Position numbers and translations under genes: made by a program
Assembly (NCBI GenBank): GCA_021815645.1
Contig: JAKBAB010000003.1
Location: 1-53,048 of the forward strand
DNA length: 53,048 nt
Origin: Actinomycetes bacterium
GTDB lineage: Bacteria > Actinomycetota > Acidimicrobiia > Acidimicrobiales > RAAP-2
Direction of reading: 5' to 3'
Shown: piece after piece, positions 28,361-38,602 of the stretch
Layout: each line of letters opens with the position of its first letter
Numbering within the stretch: position 1 is the stretch's first letter
The notes under the pieces: model-generated
Told to the model about the DNA's origin: nothing
What the model saw: the letters and a program-made list of their open reading frames with translations, nothing else
The model's database searches: none

Positions 28361-29794
28361 GTGGCGAGGGTGACTCTTTTCACGTTGTCCAACTTCGAGC
28401 AAGACGCGCTCAGTGCGTTGATGGAGTTCGCTACCATTCCGTCACTCTCTCCATCTTTTGACGAAAACTGGTCTTTGAACGGTCACCTCGACGACGCGGC
28501 CGAACTACTCGCGCAGTGGGCCCGCGGACGCCACTTGACCGACTTCGACGTCGCGGTGCATCGACTGGAAGGTCGCACTCCCACACTGGTGGTAACCGTG
28601 GGGGCCACGTGCGAGACGGCCGGTACCGTCGTGCTCTACGGCCACTTGGACAAACAACCCCCCCTCGGCGACTGGTCCGAGGGGCTAGGACCCTTTACTC
28701 CGGTGCGGCGCGGCGATCGACTCTACGCTCGGGGAGTCGCCGACGACGGGTACGCGCTCTTTAGCGCGCTCAGCGCGCTCGAATCGATGGAGGCCAATGG
28801 CGTCGCCCACGCCCGGTGCGTCGTGCTCATCGAAGCGAGCGAGGAGAGTGGGAGCCCCGACCTCGAGGCGTACCTCGACGCCCTACGCGTGGAGTTAGGA
28901 GAGGTCGACCTGCTCATCTGCCTCGACTCGGGCGCCCTCACGTACGATCGACTTTGGGTCACGACGTCCCTGCGTGGGGTCATCAACCTCGAAGTCACGG
29001 TATCGGTTCTCACCCAGGGCCAGCACAGCGGATCAGTGAGCGGCGTGGTCCCCTCCTCTTTTCGGGTGCTGCGTCAACTGCTCGATCGCGTCGAAGACGC
29101 GTCAACGGGACGGATTCTCGTCGACGAAATGTACGCCGAGATTCCCCCAATCCACCGCGACGCGGCCGAGGCCATCGCCCAGGAGTTCGGCGACGTCGCC
29201 GCGCGAGACCTGCCCGTCGTTGCGGGACTTGAACTCATGGGCGACAGTGACGCGGACCGAATCCTACGCAGTACGTGGCACCCCACTTTGTCACTCATCG
29301 GCGTCGGCGGGGTTCCCACCCCCGAGACTGCCGGTAACGTGTTGCGACCCTACACGAGCGCCGTTCTCTCCTTTCGACTGCCACCGACGGTGGAGGCCGC
29401 GCGAGCGCGCGCGAGGATCGAGGAGTTGTTAACTAGGGACCCCCCCTCGCACGCGCAGGTGACGGTCACCGGTACGCACGACGCCGACGGATGGCTCGCC
29501 CCGCCCAGCGAACGGTGGCTCTCCGACGCCGTAAACCGGGCCTCTACGGAGGCCTTCGGGCGACCCGTGGGCTACACCGGCGTAGGGGGCTCTATCCCCT
29601 TTTTGGCGTCGTTGGCGAGCCGATACCCCGGTGTTCAGTTCGTAGCTACGGGCGCCGCGGGGCCGCACTCGAACGCCCACGCAATCGACGAGATGCTCGA
29701 TTTGCCAACGATGGTGGGAGTCACTAACGCAGTCACGACGATTTTGGCGGCCCACGCGCAACGGCCGGGCGCCTCGACGGAGCGCCAACCATGA
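28361..29794 (+). CDS. M20 family metallopeptidase (dipeptidase-like)
   Basis: 'VVLYGHLDKQP', 'YARGVADDGYALF', 'IEASEESGSPDLEAYL', C-terminal 'GPHSNAHAIDEML'. Confidence 0.92.
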   Translation: MARVTLFTLSNFEQDALSALMEFATIPSLSPSFDENWSLNGHLDDAAELLAQWARGRHLTDFDVAVHRLEGRTPTLVVTVGATCETAGTVVLYGHLDKQPPLGDWSEGLGPFTPVRRGDRLYARGVADDGYALFSALSALESMEANGVAHARCVVLIEASEESGSPDLEAYLDALRVELGEVDLLICLDSGALTYDRLWVTTSLRGVINLEVTVSVLTQGQHSGSVSGVVPSSFRVLRQLLDRVEDASTGRILVDEMYAEIPPIHRDAAEAIAQEFGDVAARDLPVVAGLELMGDSDADRILRSTWHPTLSLIGVGGVPTPETAGNVLRPYTSAVLSFRLPPTVEAARARARIEELLTRDPPSHAQVTVTGTHDADGWLAPPSERWLSDAVNRASTEAFGRPVGYTGVGGSIPFLASLASRYPGVQFVATGAAGPHSNAHAIDEMLDLPTMVGVTNAVTTILAAHAQRPGASTERQP

Positions 29795-30393
29795 GCCAAC
29801 GGGTCGACCTTTGGGTCGACCCCGTCTGTCCCTGGGCGTGGGTGACCTCTCGCTGGCTAAAAGAAGCGGCGCTCGTTCGCGACCTAACGCTCTCTTTCCA
29901 CGTAATGAGCCTCGCGCTCCTCAACGAGGACCGCGAGGTCTCAAAGGAGTACGCCGCGCTACTCGCGCGAGCCATCGGACCGGTGCGCGTGCTCATCGCG
30001 GCGGCCGAACGATACGGCGACGACACGCTCGAGCCCCTCTACAGTGCTCTAGGACTTCGCTACCACGTCGGGGGCGACCACGACCTTGAGCGCGTGGTGG
30101 CGGGCGCGCTGGCCGACGTCAACCTCGACCCCGATTTAGCGAACGCAGCGCACAGCGGCGAATTCGACGTTGCGCTCGCTGCGAGCCACCACGCCGGGAT
30201 GGACCCCGTCGGACTCGACGTCGGCACGCCCGTCATCCACGTCGGCGACGTGGCGTTTTTCGGGCCCGTTGTTACGCCCGCGCCGCGAGGCGAGGCGGCC
30301 GGCCGGCTCTTCGACGGCGTGATGGCGGTCGCCGGAACTCCCGGCTTCTACGAACTAAAACGTACTCGTCACGACGGCCCGAGCTTCGACTGA
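29791..30393 (+). CDS. DsbA-family mycothiol-dependent nitroreductase-like protein (CPWA active site)
   Basis: 'VDLWVDPVCPWAWVTSRWLKEAALVRDLTLSFHVMSLALLNEDRE', 'GTPVIHVGDVAFFGPV', 'FYELKRTR'; ATGA overlap with the M20 gene. Confidence 0.88.
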   Translation: MSQRVDLWVDPVCPWAWVTSRWLKEAALVRDLTLSFHVMSLALLNEDREVSKEYAALLARAIGPVRVLIAAAERYGDDTLEPLYSALGLRYHVGGDHDLERVVAGALADVNLDPDLANAAHSGEFDVALAASHHAGMDPVGLDVGTPVIHVGDVAFFGPVVTPAPRGEAAGRLFDGVMAVAGTPGFYELKRTRHDGPSFD

Positions 30394-30419
30394 ACCGGAC
30401 CCCTTAGCGAGCCCGAACT

Positions 30420-31622
30420 CTAACTTCGCGGTACGTCCTTCCAGGGCACCGCTTTGTCGCTCCTCGGTTCTCCGGCCAAGCCCAGGACCCTTTCGCCGAT
30501 GATATTACGCATCACTTCGCTCGTTCCCCCTTCGATGGAATTCGCGCGCATCCGAATGAACACCTTGCGCATATCCCCACTAGCCATGGCGACCTCACTC
30601 GGACGTACGTGGGGATAGTGCGAACCGTAGAGCATTCCGTCAGCGCCCAGCAGGTCAACGCAGAGCTCGCTCGTGCGCTGGTTCTCCTCGGCGAAGGCCA
30701 ATTTCGCCACCGAACCCTCCGGTCCGGGAGTGCCCGCTCGGCGCAGATCACTCGCGCGCCAGTTCGTTAGCCGCCCGACTTCGTTTCGAACCCAGGCGCG
30801 CATTAGTTCCGCTCGCATCGCAACGGCGTGAGCGTCACTGCGATGGGCCCAACGGTCGTTCCAGATTTTAACGGCCTCCCCAATGAGACCCGAACTCCTC
30901 GCGGGTACGGATCCGCCAATGGAGACTCGCTCGTTCATAAGCGTCGTAATCGAAACGTTCCAACCCTCCCCGACCCCACCGAGCCGCTGGACGTCGGGAA
31001 CACGCACGTCGTTAAAGAAGCACTCGTTAAACTCCGCCTCCCCGGTCGCTTGGTAGAGGGGTCGAACCTCGACCCCGGGCGCGCGCATGTCCACTAGAAA
31101 CGCGGTAATTCCTCGGTGCTTAGGCACGTCGGGGTTCGTTCGCGCGATCAAGAGGCCGAAGGCCGATTCGTGCGCCAGGGTCGTCCAGACCTTTTGACCG
31201 GTCACGACCCACTCGTCGCCGTCTCGCTCGGCTCGGGTCGCCAACGTCGCGACGTCCGATCCGGCGCCGGGCTCGGAGAACAGTTGACACCAAATCTCCT
31301 CGCCGGTAAAGAGGGGCCGCAGATAACGACGACGCTGCTCATCGGTGCCGTGGGCCACCAAAGTAGGTGCGACCATTCCGTAGCCGATCACGTTTCGCCC
31401 CGTCGCCGAGGGCGCGCGGTAATGGGCCAGTCGGCTCATCACCACCTGGTGACGGGCCGGCTCTAGTCCGAGACCCCCACTGCCCACCGGGAAGTGGACC
31501 CACGCCAAGCCCCGGTCGAACTGTCGCCCGAGAAACGTCACTGCGTCGCATTGGCTAGGGGGATGCTCCGCCACCAATTCGTCGACCAACGCAACGAGTT
31601 CCTCATCCGTGACGCTCATCAC
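30420..31622 (-). CDS. Acyl-CoA dehydrogenase family protein
   Basis: 'WCQLFSEPGAGSDVATLATRAERDGDEWVVTGQKVWTTLA', 'IEGGTSEVMRNIIGERVLGL'. Confidence 0.93.
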   Translation of the reverse strand: MMSVTDEELVALVDELVAEHPPSQCDAVTFLGRQFDRGLAWVHFPVGSGGLGLEPARHQVVMSRLAHYRAPSATGRNVIGYGMVAPTLVAHGTDEQRRRYLRPLFTGEEIWCQLFSEPGAGSDVATLATRAERDGDEWVVTGQKVWTTLAHESAFGLLIARTNPDVPKHRGITAFLVDMRAPGVEVRPLYQATGEAEFNECFFNDVRVPDVQRLGGVGEGWNVSITTLMNERVSIGGSVPARSSGLIGEAVKIWNDRWAHRSDAHAVAMRAELMRAWVRNEVGRLTNWRASDLRRAGTPGPEGSVAKLAFAEENQRTSELCVDLLGADGMLYGSHYPHVRPSEVAMASGDMRKVFIRMRANSIEGGTSEVMRNIIGERVLGLAGEPRSDKAVPWKDVPRS

Positions 31623-31689
31623 ACTCCTTAGTTGCCCGGTAAGGAAATACTAGGCAGTCAATCCAACGCGGGCGCAACGCGACCTCGAC

Positions 31690-31704
31690 TATAAAGGTCG
31701 GGTG
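31690..31704 (+). promoter_or_regulatory. Putative leaderless promoter: TATAAA, 6 nt, GTG start
   Basis: TATAAAggtcggGTG upstream of the S51 peptidase gene. Confidence 0.45.
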
Positions 31705-32439
31705 GTGCGACGCAGAATCTTGGCCACGTCGGGTGGGTCGATTCCCGGTCCCGTTATCCGCTCGGTGCGCATTGGGTCCATGGTGCTCGACGCCCTCGCG
31801 CGCACGAAAAAAGATCGGCCTCGCGTCTGTCTCGTCGAAACCGCACGGGGCGACTCGGAGTCCGCCTACGCCACGTACTACGAAGCCTTTAACGCGGCCG
31901 GCTGTGACGTAACCGAACTTAGACTCTTCACGCAACCGTCGGCTAACCCCCACGAACGACTGGGCTCGAGCGACTTCGTGTGGGTGGGTGGTGGATCGGT
32001 GGCAAACCTCCTGGCGCTATGGCGCCTGCACGGCGTGGACGACGCGATGCTCAGCGCCTGGGACTCGGGGGTCATTTTGGGGGGCGTCTCGGCCGGCAGC
32101 ATCTGCTGGCACATAGGGGGCACCACTGACTCCTTCGGGCCAATATTGACGCCAGTAACGAACGCTCTCGGATTTCTGCCCTACGCCAACTCGGTGCACT
32201 ACGACTCCGAGCCCCAGCGGCGACCGCTTATGCACCAACTCATGCGCGAACGGGTACTGCCCGCCTTAGCGGTCGCCACCGACGACCACGTCGGGGTATG
32301 GTACGACGGCACCGACGCAACTGAGGTCGTATCGGACTCCCCCGTGGACCCGCGAACTGGCCCCGCCGCTTATTGGGTGGAACTGATAAACGGGGAACCG
32401 GTCGAAACCCGCGTCGGTGTAGGGGAACGTTTCGCCTAG
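31702..32439 (+). CDS. Peptidase E-like (S51) family protein
   Basis: 'RRILATSGGS', 'FVWVGGGSVANLLALWRLHGVDDAM', 'GVSAGSICW'. Confidence 0.85.
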   Translation: MVRRRILATSGGSIPGPVIRSVRIGSMVLDALARTKKDRPRVCLVETARGDSESAYATYYEAFNAAGCDVTELRLFTQPSANPHERLGSSDFVWVGGGSVANLLALWRLHGVDDAMLSAWDSGVILGGVSAGSICWHIGGTTDSFGPILTPVTNALGFLPYANSVHYDSEPQRRPLMHQLMRERVLPALAVATDDHVGVWYDGTDATEVVSDSPVDPRTGPAAYWVELINGEPVETRVGVGERFA

Positions 32440-32443
32440 GCGC

Positions 32444-33109
32444 TCACGATGTCGGCGTCGGTAGCGAGACCCGCAGTTCGTGCGCTCGCCGACCGAGAAC
32501 CTCCGAACGCGCGACGGCCCCGGCCACCCCACAACGTTCCAGCCAGTTCGCCATCATCAGGTGACCGTCCTGGGTTAAAACCGATTCGGGGTGGAACTGC
32601 ACCCCCTCCATCTCCAAGCTTCGGTGGCGCAGTCCCATGATCAGACCGTTAGATCGCGCGGTCACGACGAACTCTTCGGGCACGGCGTCGTTCTCTACGA
32701 CTAGTGAGTGGTAGCGCCCGACAATTAGCGGGTTCGAGACGCCGCTAAAGATGCCCAGACCGTCGTGTTCGACCAGGCTCGCGCGTCCGTGTAGTAGTTC
32801 GGGCGCTCGCCCGACCCGACCCCCGAAGGCCTCCGCCAGGGCCTGGTGACCGAGACAAACCCCCAGAAGCGGAACCTCGCGGTCACGGCAGTGGCGCACC
32901 AACTCGACGCAGTTTCCCGCGTCACGGGGGTGTCCCGGTCCGGGCGAGATCAGAACGCCGCACGGACTGAGGGTGGCGACATCTCGCGGTCCCACGCAGT
33001 CGTTGCGGCGCACCGTCGTCGACGCGCCCAACTCTTCGACGTATTGCACCAAGTTGTAAACGAAGGAGTCGTAGTTATCGACGACGAGAATGAGGGGGCC
33101 TTCGGGCAT
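32444..33109 (-). CDS. trpG: Anthranilate/aminodeoxychorismate synthase component II
   Basis: 'LILVVDNYDSFVYNLVQYVEELG', 'SPGPGHPRDAGN', 'LLGVCLGHQALAEAFGG', 'EGVQFHPESVLT'. Confidence 0.93.
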   Translation of the reverse strand: MPEGPLILVVDNYDSFVYNLVQYVEELGASTTVRRNDCVGPRDVATLSPCGVLISPGPGHPRDAGNCVELVRHCRDREVPLLGVCLGHQALAEAFGGRVGRAPELLHGRASLVEHDGLGIFSGVSNPLIVGRYHSLVVENDAVPEEFVVTARSNGLIMGLRHRSLEMEGVQFHPESVLTQDGHLMMANWLERCGVAGAVARSEVLGRRAHELRVSLPTPTS

Positions 33110-33148
33110 GTGACTCAATCATACGGCCGGGCTAACTAACCTCTCAAC

Positions 33149-34657
33149 ATGGAGATCCTCGACCTCGACGCTTTCTTACACCTCGTCGAACGGGGCTTCA
33201 ACCTCGTCCCACTTACGACGACGTTGCAGTTGGACCGAGAGACTCCCGTCACGTTGTACCAAAGACTAGGCGCGCGCGCGATCTACCTCCTCGAAAGTGC
33301 CGCTGTCGGTGAAGCGACCGGGCGATACTCATTTATCGGCTTCGATCGTCGGTGGCGCCTGACGACGAGCGGTCCTTCGACCGTCGTCAGTGGAGCTCTT
33401 AACTACGAGAGCGAGCGACCCCCGCTAGAGGAGCTGCGCTCACTATTGTCGTCATACCGTACGGCCGTCCCGGCCGACCTACCTGACTTCGTGGGGGGAG
33501 CCGTCGGCTACGTCGCCTTCGACTACGTACGACGTTTGGAGAAGCTCCCGGGCCGGCCCGCGCCTTCCACCTGGCCAGACGTTGACTTCTCCTTCGCCGA
33601 CTCGATTTTGATTTGTGACCACCTTCGTCACTCGACCACGATTGTCGTCTTGGCGCACGTCCCCGACGGCGGTGGCCGCGAAGAGTACGGCGCGAGTCGC
33701 CAGCGACTCGAAGAGATTGAGTCGGTACTTTTGGGTCCGGGGCCGACTCGCGACGAGACGACCGAGCGCCTCGTCTCCACCGCGCCCCAGCAGCGATCCA
33801 CCATCGACGTCGGAACACTGGCGCGCGATCTGTCGAACTTCACGGCCGCCGGTTACGAAGACGTCGTGCGCCGGGCGAAGGAGTACGTCGTGGCCGGCGA
33901 CGTGTTCCAGGTCGTGCCGAGTCAACAGTTCACCAGGGCGAGCCGGGTCGATCCGTTAACGTTGTACCGAGTTCTGCGCGCCCTGAATCCCTCGCCGTAC
34001 ATGTACCTCCTCGACTCGGGCGTCAGCCAGATCGTAGGGGCGTCGCCCGAGATGCTGATTCGGGTTCACGACGGAGTCGTCAGTACCCGACCGATTGCCG
34101 GTACGCGGCCTCGCGGCGCAACCGACGCCGACGACCTCGCCCTAGAGGCCGAGATGAGGCAGGACGTGAAGGAGGTCGCCGAGCACGTCATGCTCGTGGA
34201 CCTCGGCCGCAATGATATTGGTCGAGTGGCCCGGGCCGGTACCGTGCGCGTCGCGCAGTTAGCCCACGTCGAACGTTTTTCCCACCTCATGCACCTCGTG
34301 AGCCACGTAGACGGCGAGTTACGTGAAGGTCTCGACGCCTTCGACGCCTTCGACGCACTTTTTCCGGCGGGAACGCTCACGGGCGCGCCCAAGGTCCGCG
34401 CCATGGAACTCATCGACGAATTTGAATCGCGCTATCGCGGACCCTACGGTGGCGCCGTCGGTTACTTCTCCCTTTCGGGTAACGCCGACTTCGCGATTAC
34501 CATCCGAACCGTCAGCCTCTCGAACGGTACGGCGACGGTACAGGCCGGCGGTGGTGTCGTCGCCGACAGCGACGGCGCGCGCGAGTTCCAGGAGTGCCTC
34601 AACAAGGCCTCCGCGCCGCTGCTGGCCCTGGAGATCGCCGACCCGAGCGGACGCTGA
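33149..34657 (+). CDS. trpE: Anthranilate synthase component I
   Basis: 'YLLESAAVGEATGRYSFIG', 'RPIAGTRPRGAT', 'LVDLGRNDIGRVARAGTV', 'PAGTLTGAPKVRAMELIDEFE'. Confidence 0.95.
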   Translation: MEILDLDAFLHLVERGFNLVPLTTTLQLDRETPVTLYQRLGARAIYLLESAAVGEATGRYSFIGFDRRWRLTTSGPSTVVSGALNYESERPPLEELRSLLSSYRTAVPADLPDFVGGAVGYVAFDYVRRLEKLPGRPAPSTWPDVDFSFADSILICDHLRHSTTIVVLAHVPDGGGREEYGASRQRLEEIESVLLGPGPTRDETTERLVSTAPQQRSTIDVGTLARDLSNFTAAGYEDVVRRAKEYVVAGDVFQVVPSQQFTRASRVDPLTLYRVLRALNPSPYMYLLDSGVSQIVGASPEMLIRVHDGVVSTRPIAGTRPRGATDADDLALEAEMRQDVKEVAEHVMLVDLGRNDIGRVARAGTVRVAQLAHVERFSHLMHLVSHVDGELREGLDAFDAFDALFPAGTLTGAPKVRAMELIDEFESRYRGPYGGAVGYFSLSGNADFAITIRTVSLSNGTATVQAGGGVVADSDGAREFQECLNKASAPLLALEIADPSGR

Positions 34658-34855
34658 CGTGCTTAGCGGCGCATCGCACCTCTCGTCTTCAGTTACCGTA
34701 GTTGGCCCGAGCGCGAGCCGTGGGCGCGTGCGCCGTCGACGGGTCTCGCTGGGGCACTATTAGGGTGGGCCCTGTCGGCCACGGGAGTAATCCGGCAAAT
34801 TAAACGGTGTAGGGGGTGTGCGTGGACGTAGGAAATGTGATGGCACACATTCTCG

Positions 34856-35638
34856 GTGCGTCCCACGGCGCCACCGCGCGAAGTGCCTCCCGTGCGTAAC
34901 GGGCAACGAGTCGCGAAGTCCCGTACCTCTCCCAACGAAACGGCCCAAGAACTCTTCGCGCCGCTGCCGTCGCGCTATAACCGCTTGGCCGCGATTCTCA
35001 GTTTCGGACAAGATCGCCGGTGGCGTCGAACCATGATTGACCACGTAGCGGGTTCGCGGCCGAACTTGGTGCTCGACGTCGCCAGTGGCCCCGGCGCAGT
35101 CGTCCGAGTGCTCACGCGGCGCACCGACGCTTACGTGGTGGGACTGGACTTAAGCGAGGAGATGTTAAGCGCCGGGGCGCACAACATATCGCGGTGGGGG
35201 TTGAAGGATCGAGTGAGCCTCGTTCGCGGTCGTGCCGAACGGCTGCCCTTCGCCGACGCGACCTTCGACGCCCTCACCTTCACCTATTTGCTGCGTTACG
35301 TGCAAGACCCCGCGGCCACGTTGCGCGAACTAGTTCGAGTGGTCAAACCGGGCGGAGCGATCGCTTCCGTCGAGTTCGCGGTCCCCGCAAACCCCTTCGC
35401 CCACCTCGCGTGGTGGCTCTACACGCGCGTAGGACTGCCCGGCGCCGGATACCTACTGGGCGGGCGCCCGTGGTGGACCGTCGGACGCTTTCTCGGTCCC
35501 AGCATCGGCGCGCACTACCGCGCTTACCCACTCGAATGGACCCTCGACGCGTGGCGGCGCGCGGGAGTAGAACACGTTGAGTACCGTTCGCTGAGTGCGG
35601 GTGGGGGCGTGGTGGTCTGGGGCTACCGCAACTCTTGA
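34856..35638 (+). CDS. Class I SAM-dependent methyltransferase (UbiE/MenG-like)
   Basis: 'FAPLPSRYNRLAAILSFGQDRRWRR', 'LVLDVASGPGAVV', 'GLDLSEEMLSAG', 'LPFADATFDALTFTYLLRYV'. Confidence 0.85.
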   Translation: MRPTAPPREVPPVRNGQRVAKSRTSPNETAQELFAPLPSRYNRLAAILSFGQDRRWRRTMIDHVAGSRPNLVLDVASGPGAVVRVLTRRTDAYVVGLDLSEEMLSAGAHNISRWGLKDRVSLVRGRAERLPFADATFDALTFTYLLRYVQDPAATLRELVRVVKPGGAIASVEFAVPANPFAHLAWWLYTRVGLPGAGYLLGGRPWWTVGRFLGPSIGAHYRAYPLEWTLDAWRRAGVEHVEYRSLSAGGGVVVWGYRNS

Positions 35639-36408
35639 CGCTCTTTCGCTCACCACCCAAACGTTCGAACGCCGTGGCGCCAGCGTTTTACGCCACGCCG
35701 CGCCTGCTACGTCAAAAGCGTGCGCGAGAGTGGTGGACGCTGTTGCACCCGCCCTACACCGCTATGCACCTATCCTTCGTCGTTATCGGCGGGTGCCTCG
35801 TGGGCCCGGTAAGCGCGACGCGCCTCGCGGCGTCGCTCGGGGCATTCTTTCTCGCCGTGGGCGTCGGTGCTCACGCCCTGGACGAACTGCACGGTCGGCC
35901 CCTCGCCACGAAGCTGGCGACGTGGCAACTTACTGCGGCGGCCGTGGCCGGTCTCGGGGGGGCCGTAGCCCTGGGCGTGGTGGGCGCCACCGTAGTGGGC
36001 GCCAACCTCTTAATCTTTGTCGCCGCCGGCGTCACGCTCGCGCTTGGTTACAATCTCGAACTCTTCGGTGGTCGACTTCACCGTGACCTCATCTTCGCCT
36101 TAAGTTGGGGGGCCTTTCCCGTCTTGACCGCCTACTTCGCCCAACACTCGCGGCTCTCGCTCACCAGCGCGCTGGCCGCACTCTTCGCCGCGTTCGCCTC
36201 CCTGACGCAACGCCGTCTCTCCTCCCCGGCCCGAGAACTGCGGCGGCGAACGCGCACTCTAGACGGAGTACGAACCCTCAGTGATGGCACCGAAATGACG
36301 ATCACGCGCGCTTCGGTGCTCGAGCCGCTCGAAAGGGCGCTGCGCTCACTGTGCTGGATGAGTGTCGCCCTGGCGTGCACGTTTTTACTTCTGCGATTTC
36401 ACCCTTAG
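35635..36408 (+). CDS. Polytopic membrane protein (UbiA-like features, uncertain)
   Basis: About 7-8 hydrophobic segments; 'HALDELHGRPL'; overlaps the methyltransferase stop. Confidence 0.55.
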   Translation: MTLFRSPPKRSNAVAPAFYATPRLLRQKRAREWWTLLHPPYTAMHLSFVVIGGCLVGPVSATRLAASLGAFFLAVGVGAHALDELHGRPLATKLATWQLTAAAVAGLGGAVALGVVGATVVGANLLIFVAAGVTLALGYNLELFGGRLHRDLIFALSWGAFPVLTAYFAQHSRLSLTSALAALFAAFASLTQRRLSSPARELRRRTRTLDGVRTLSDGTEMTITRASVLEPLERALRSLCWMSVALACTFLLLRFHP

Positions 36409-36499
36409 CCGGCCCCAGCGACCACTTTCTTTGGGGGGCACGCCCTCGGGAGCCGAACTCGTCGACGCCTATGCTCGGGTTGGTACGAAGAGGGGTGAC

Positions 36500-38137
36500 G
36501 TGTCCACAGAGAGTGCCCGTGACATCTGGCGTCGCCAGTTCGACGGGGCCGAGTTACGATCGGGTCCCTTCACGACCATGTCGGGAATACCCCTAGAGCC
36601 GGTGTACGGGCCGCCCGAGGGAGAGTTTCCGGGACTCTTTCCCTACACCCGAGGCGTCCACGCGTCGATGTACCGAACCAAGTTGTGGACTATGAGAATG
36701 TTCGCCGGCTTCGGCACGGCCCTAGACACCAACGCCCGATTTCGCCAAATAGTCGGAGCGGGGGCGACCGGACTGTCAACCGCGTTCGATATGCCCACGC
36801 TCTTAGGCCTCGACTCGGACGACCCGCTCGCGCGCGGCGAGGTGGGTCGCTGCGGCGTCGCCATCGACTCGCTCGCCGACGTCGACGACCTTTTCCGCGA
36901 CATAGACCTCGGCGAAATATCGACGTCGATGACGATTAATTCCCCGGCGGCGGTCATGCTCGCGCTCTTCGTCGCCCACGCCGAGAAGTCCGGCGTCGCG
37001 CGCCGCCGCCTCTCCGGGACACTGCAAAACGACATACTCAAGGAGTACCAGGCCCAAAAGGAGTTCGTCTTCCCACCGCGTGCGTCGATGCGCCTCGTGC
37101 GCGACACTATGGCGTTCGCCGCTTCGGACATGCCCAGGTGGAACTCGATCTCGGTGTCGGGCTATCACATCCGCGAAGCGGGGTCCACGGCGGTGGAGGA
37201 GTTGGCCTTCACGTTGGCCAACGGTTTCGCGTACGTAGAGCTCGCCGTTCGCGCGGGGCTCGCCGTCGACGACGTTGCACCGCGACTGTCGTTCTTTTTC
37301 AATGCGCACATTGACTTCTTCGAAGAGATCGCGAAGTATCGAGCGGCCCGACGTCTGTGGGCCACGTGGCTACGCGATCGATACTCAGCGCGCGACCCCC
37401 GTTCGTGGCAACTGCGCTTTCATACTCAAACCGCGGGTGTTTCGCTCACCGCACAGCAACCCGACGTCAATACGGCGCGCACCGCCATCGAAGCGCTGGC
37501 GGGCGTCCTGGGTGGTACGCAATCGCTCCACACCAACGCCATGGACGAAGCCCTCGCACTGCCTTCGAAGAAGGCGGCTCGTATTGCCCTGCGCACGCAA
37601 CAAGTTATCGCGCACGAAACCAACGTAACGAACGTCGCGGACCCCCTAGGGGGTTCTTGGTACGTCGAAGCGTTAACCGACGAAGTCGCTCGCGAGGCCG
37701 AGGTGATCTTCGCCACGATTGACGAGATGGGTGAAGGATCCATGCTCGACGGGTGCATCCGGGGAATAGAGGAGAACTGGTTTCAAAGACGCATCGCGGA
37801 CTCCGCGTACGACCTCGAACGGTCCTTTAATCGCGGTGAAAGAATCGTGGTCGGGGTTAACGAATTTCTAGAAGGTAACGACGACGAAGTGGCGACGTTG
37901 CGCATCACCGACGACGACGAGCGTCTTCAGGTCGCTCGCCTCGACGCCGTCAAACGGGCCCGTAGTAGCGAGAGCGTCGCCGAGACGCTCCATCACCTTA
38001 GGGTTGACGCCTCGGACCCCGAAGTCAACCTGATGCCCCCACTCATTGACGCGGCGAGGGCCCACGCGACCGTAGGCGAGATGATGTCGGCCCTGGTAGA
38101 CGTGTTCGGCCGCCACGTGGAAGTACCCACCCTGTGA
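36500..38137 (+). CDS. icmA: Coenzyme B12-dependent acyl-CoA mutase large subunit; residues favour isobutyryl-CoA mutase
   Basis: '[52 protein letters not shown]', '[14 protein letters not shown]', '[17 protein letters not shown]', '[21 protein letters not shown]'; no B12 domain fused. GTG 36500 preferred over 36362. Confidence 0.85.
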   Translation: MSTESARDIWRRQFDGAELRSGPFTTMSGIPLEPVYGPPEGEFPGLFPYTRGVHASMYRTKLWTMRMFAGFGTALDTNARFRQIVGAGATGLSTAFDMPTLLGLDSDDPLARGEVGRCGVAIDSLADVDDLFRDIDLGEISTSMTINSPAAVMLALFVAHAEKSGVARRRLSGTLQNDILKEYQAQKEFVFPPRASMRLVRDTMAFAASDMPRWNSISVSGYHIREAGSTAVEELAFTLANGFAYVELAVRAGLAVDDVAPRLSFFFNAHIDFFEEIAKYRAARRLWATWLRDRYSARDPRSWQLRFHTQTAGVSLTAQQPDVNTARTAIEALAGVLGGTQSLHTNAMDEALALPSKKAARIALRTQQVIAHETNVTNVADPLGGSWYVEALTDEVAREAEVIFATIDEMGEGSMLDGCIRGIEENWFQRRIADSAYDLERSFNRGERIVVGVNEFLEGNDDEVATLRITDDDERLQVARLDAVKRARSSESVAETLHHLRVDASDPEVNLMPPLIDAARAHATVGEMMSALVDVFGRHVEVPTL

Positions 38138-38514
38138 GTACTCGCGTCCTCGTGGCCAAAGTTGGCCTCGACGGGCACGACCGGGGCGTCAAGGTAGTCG
38201 CTCGGCTCCTGCGCGACGCCGGCATGGAAGTGATCTACACGGGACTCTTTCAAACCCCGGAGACGGTCGCGGCCACGGCCGTCGACGAAGACGTAGACGT
38301 CGTGGGGATTTCGATGTTAAGTGGAGCCCATATGACGCTCGCCCCCCTGGTGGTAAGGGCTTTGCGCGAGCGCGGTTCGAGCGCTCCGCTCGTGCTGGGC
38401 GGTATCGTTCCCCCGGGCGACGAAGCGGAGCTACTTACCCTCGGCGTCGCGGCGGTCTTCGGACCTGGAGCCAGCGGTGGCGACATTGTGAGAATCATCG
38501 AATCGCTCGCCTAG
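38134..38514 (+). CDS. icmB: Cobalamin-binding small subunit of an acyl-CoA mutase
   Basis: '[39 protein letters not shown]' (DxHxxG), 'ISMLSGAH', 'LGGIVPP'; overlaps the upstream gene by 4 bp. Confidence 0.9.
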   Translation: MSTRVLVAKVGLDGHDRGVKVVARLLRDAGMEVIYTGLFQTPETVAATAVDEDVDVVGISMLSGAHMTLAPLVVRALRERGSSAPLVLGGIVPPGDEAELLTLGVAAVFGPGASGGDIVRIIESLA

Positions 38515-38602
38515 GGAATCCGATGGGTCACCGCGCCGACGTAGCGCGACGGCACGGCCTCGAAACTCTAGGTAGAGTCGATCCGGAGAGGGAGGGGAGA
38601 GC

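Noticed and set aside
34333-34358. Short tandem repeat gacgccttc in trpE (FDAFDAFDALF)
   Set aside because: Codes for a short local duplication in an otherwise normal TrpE; no evidence of phase variation.
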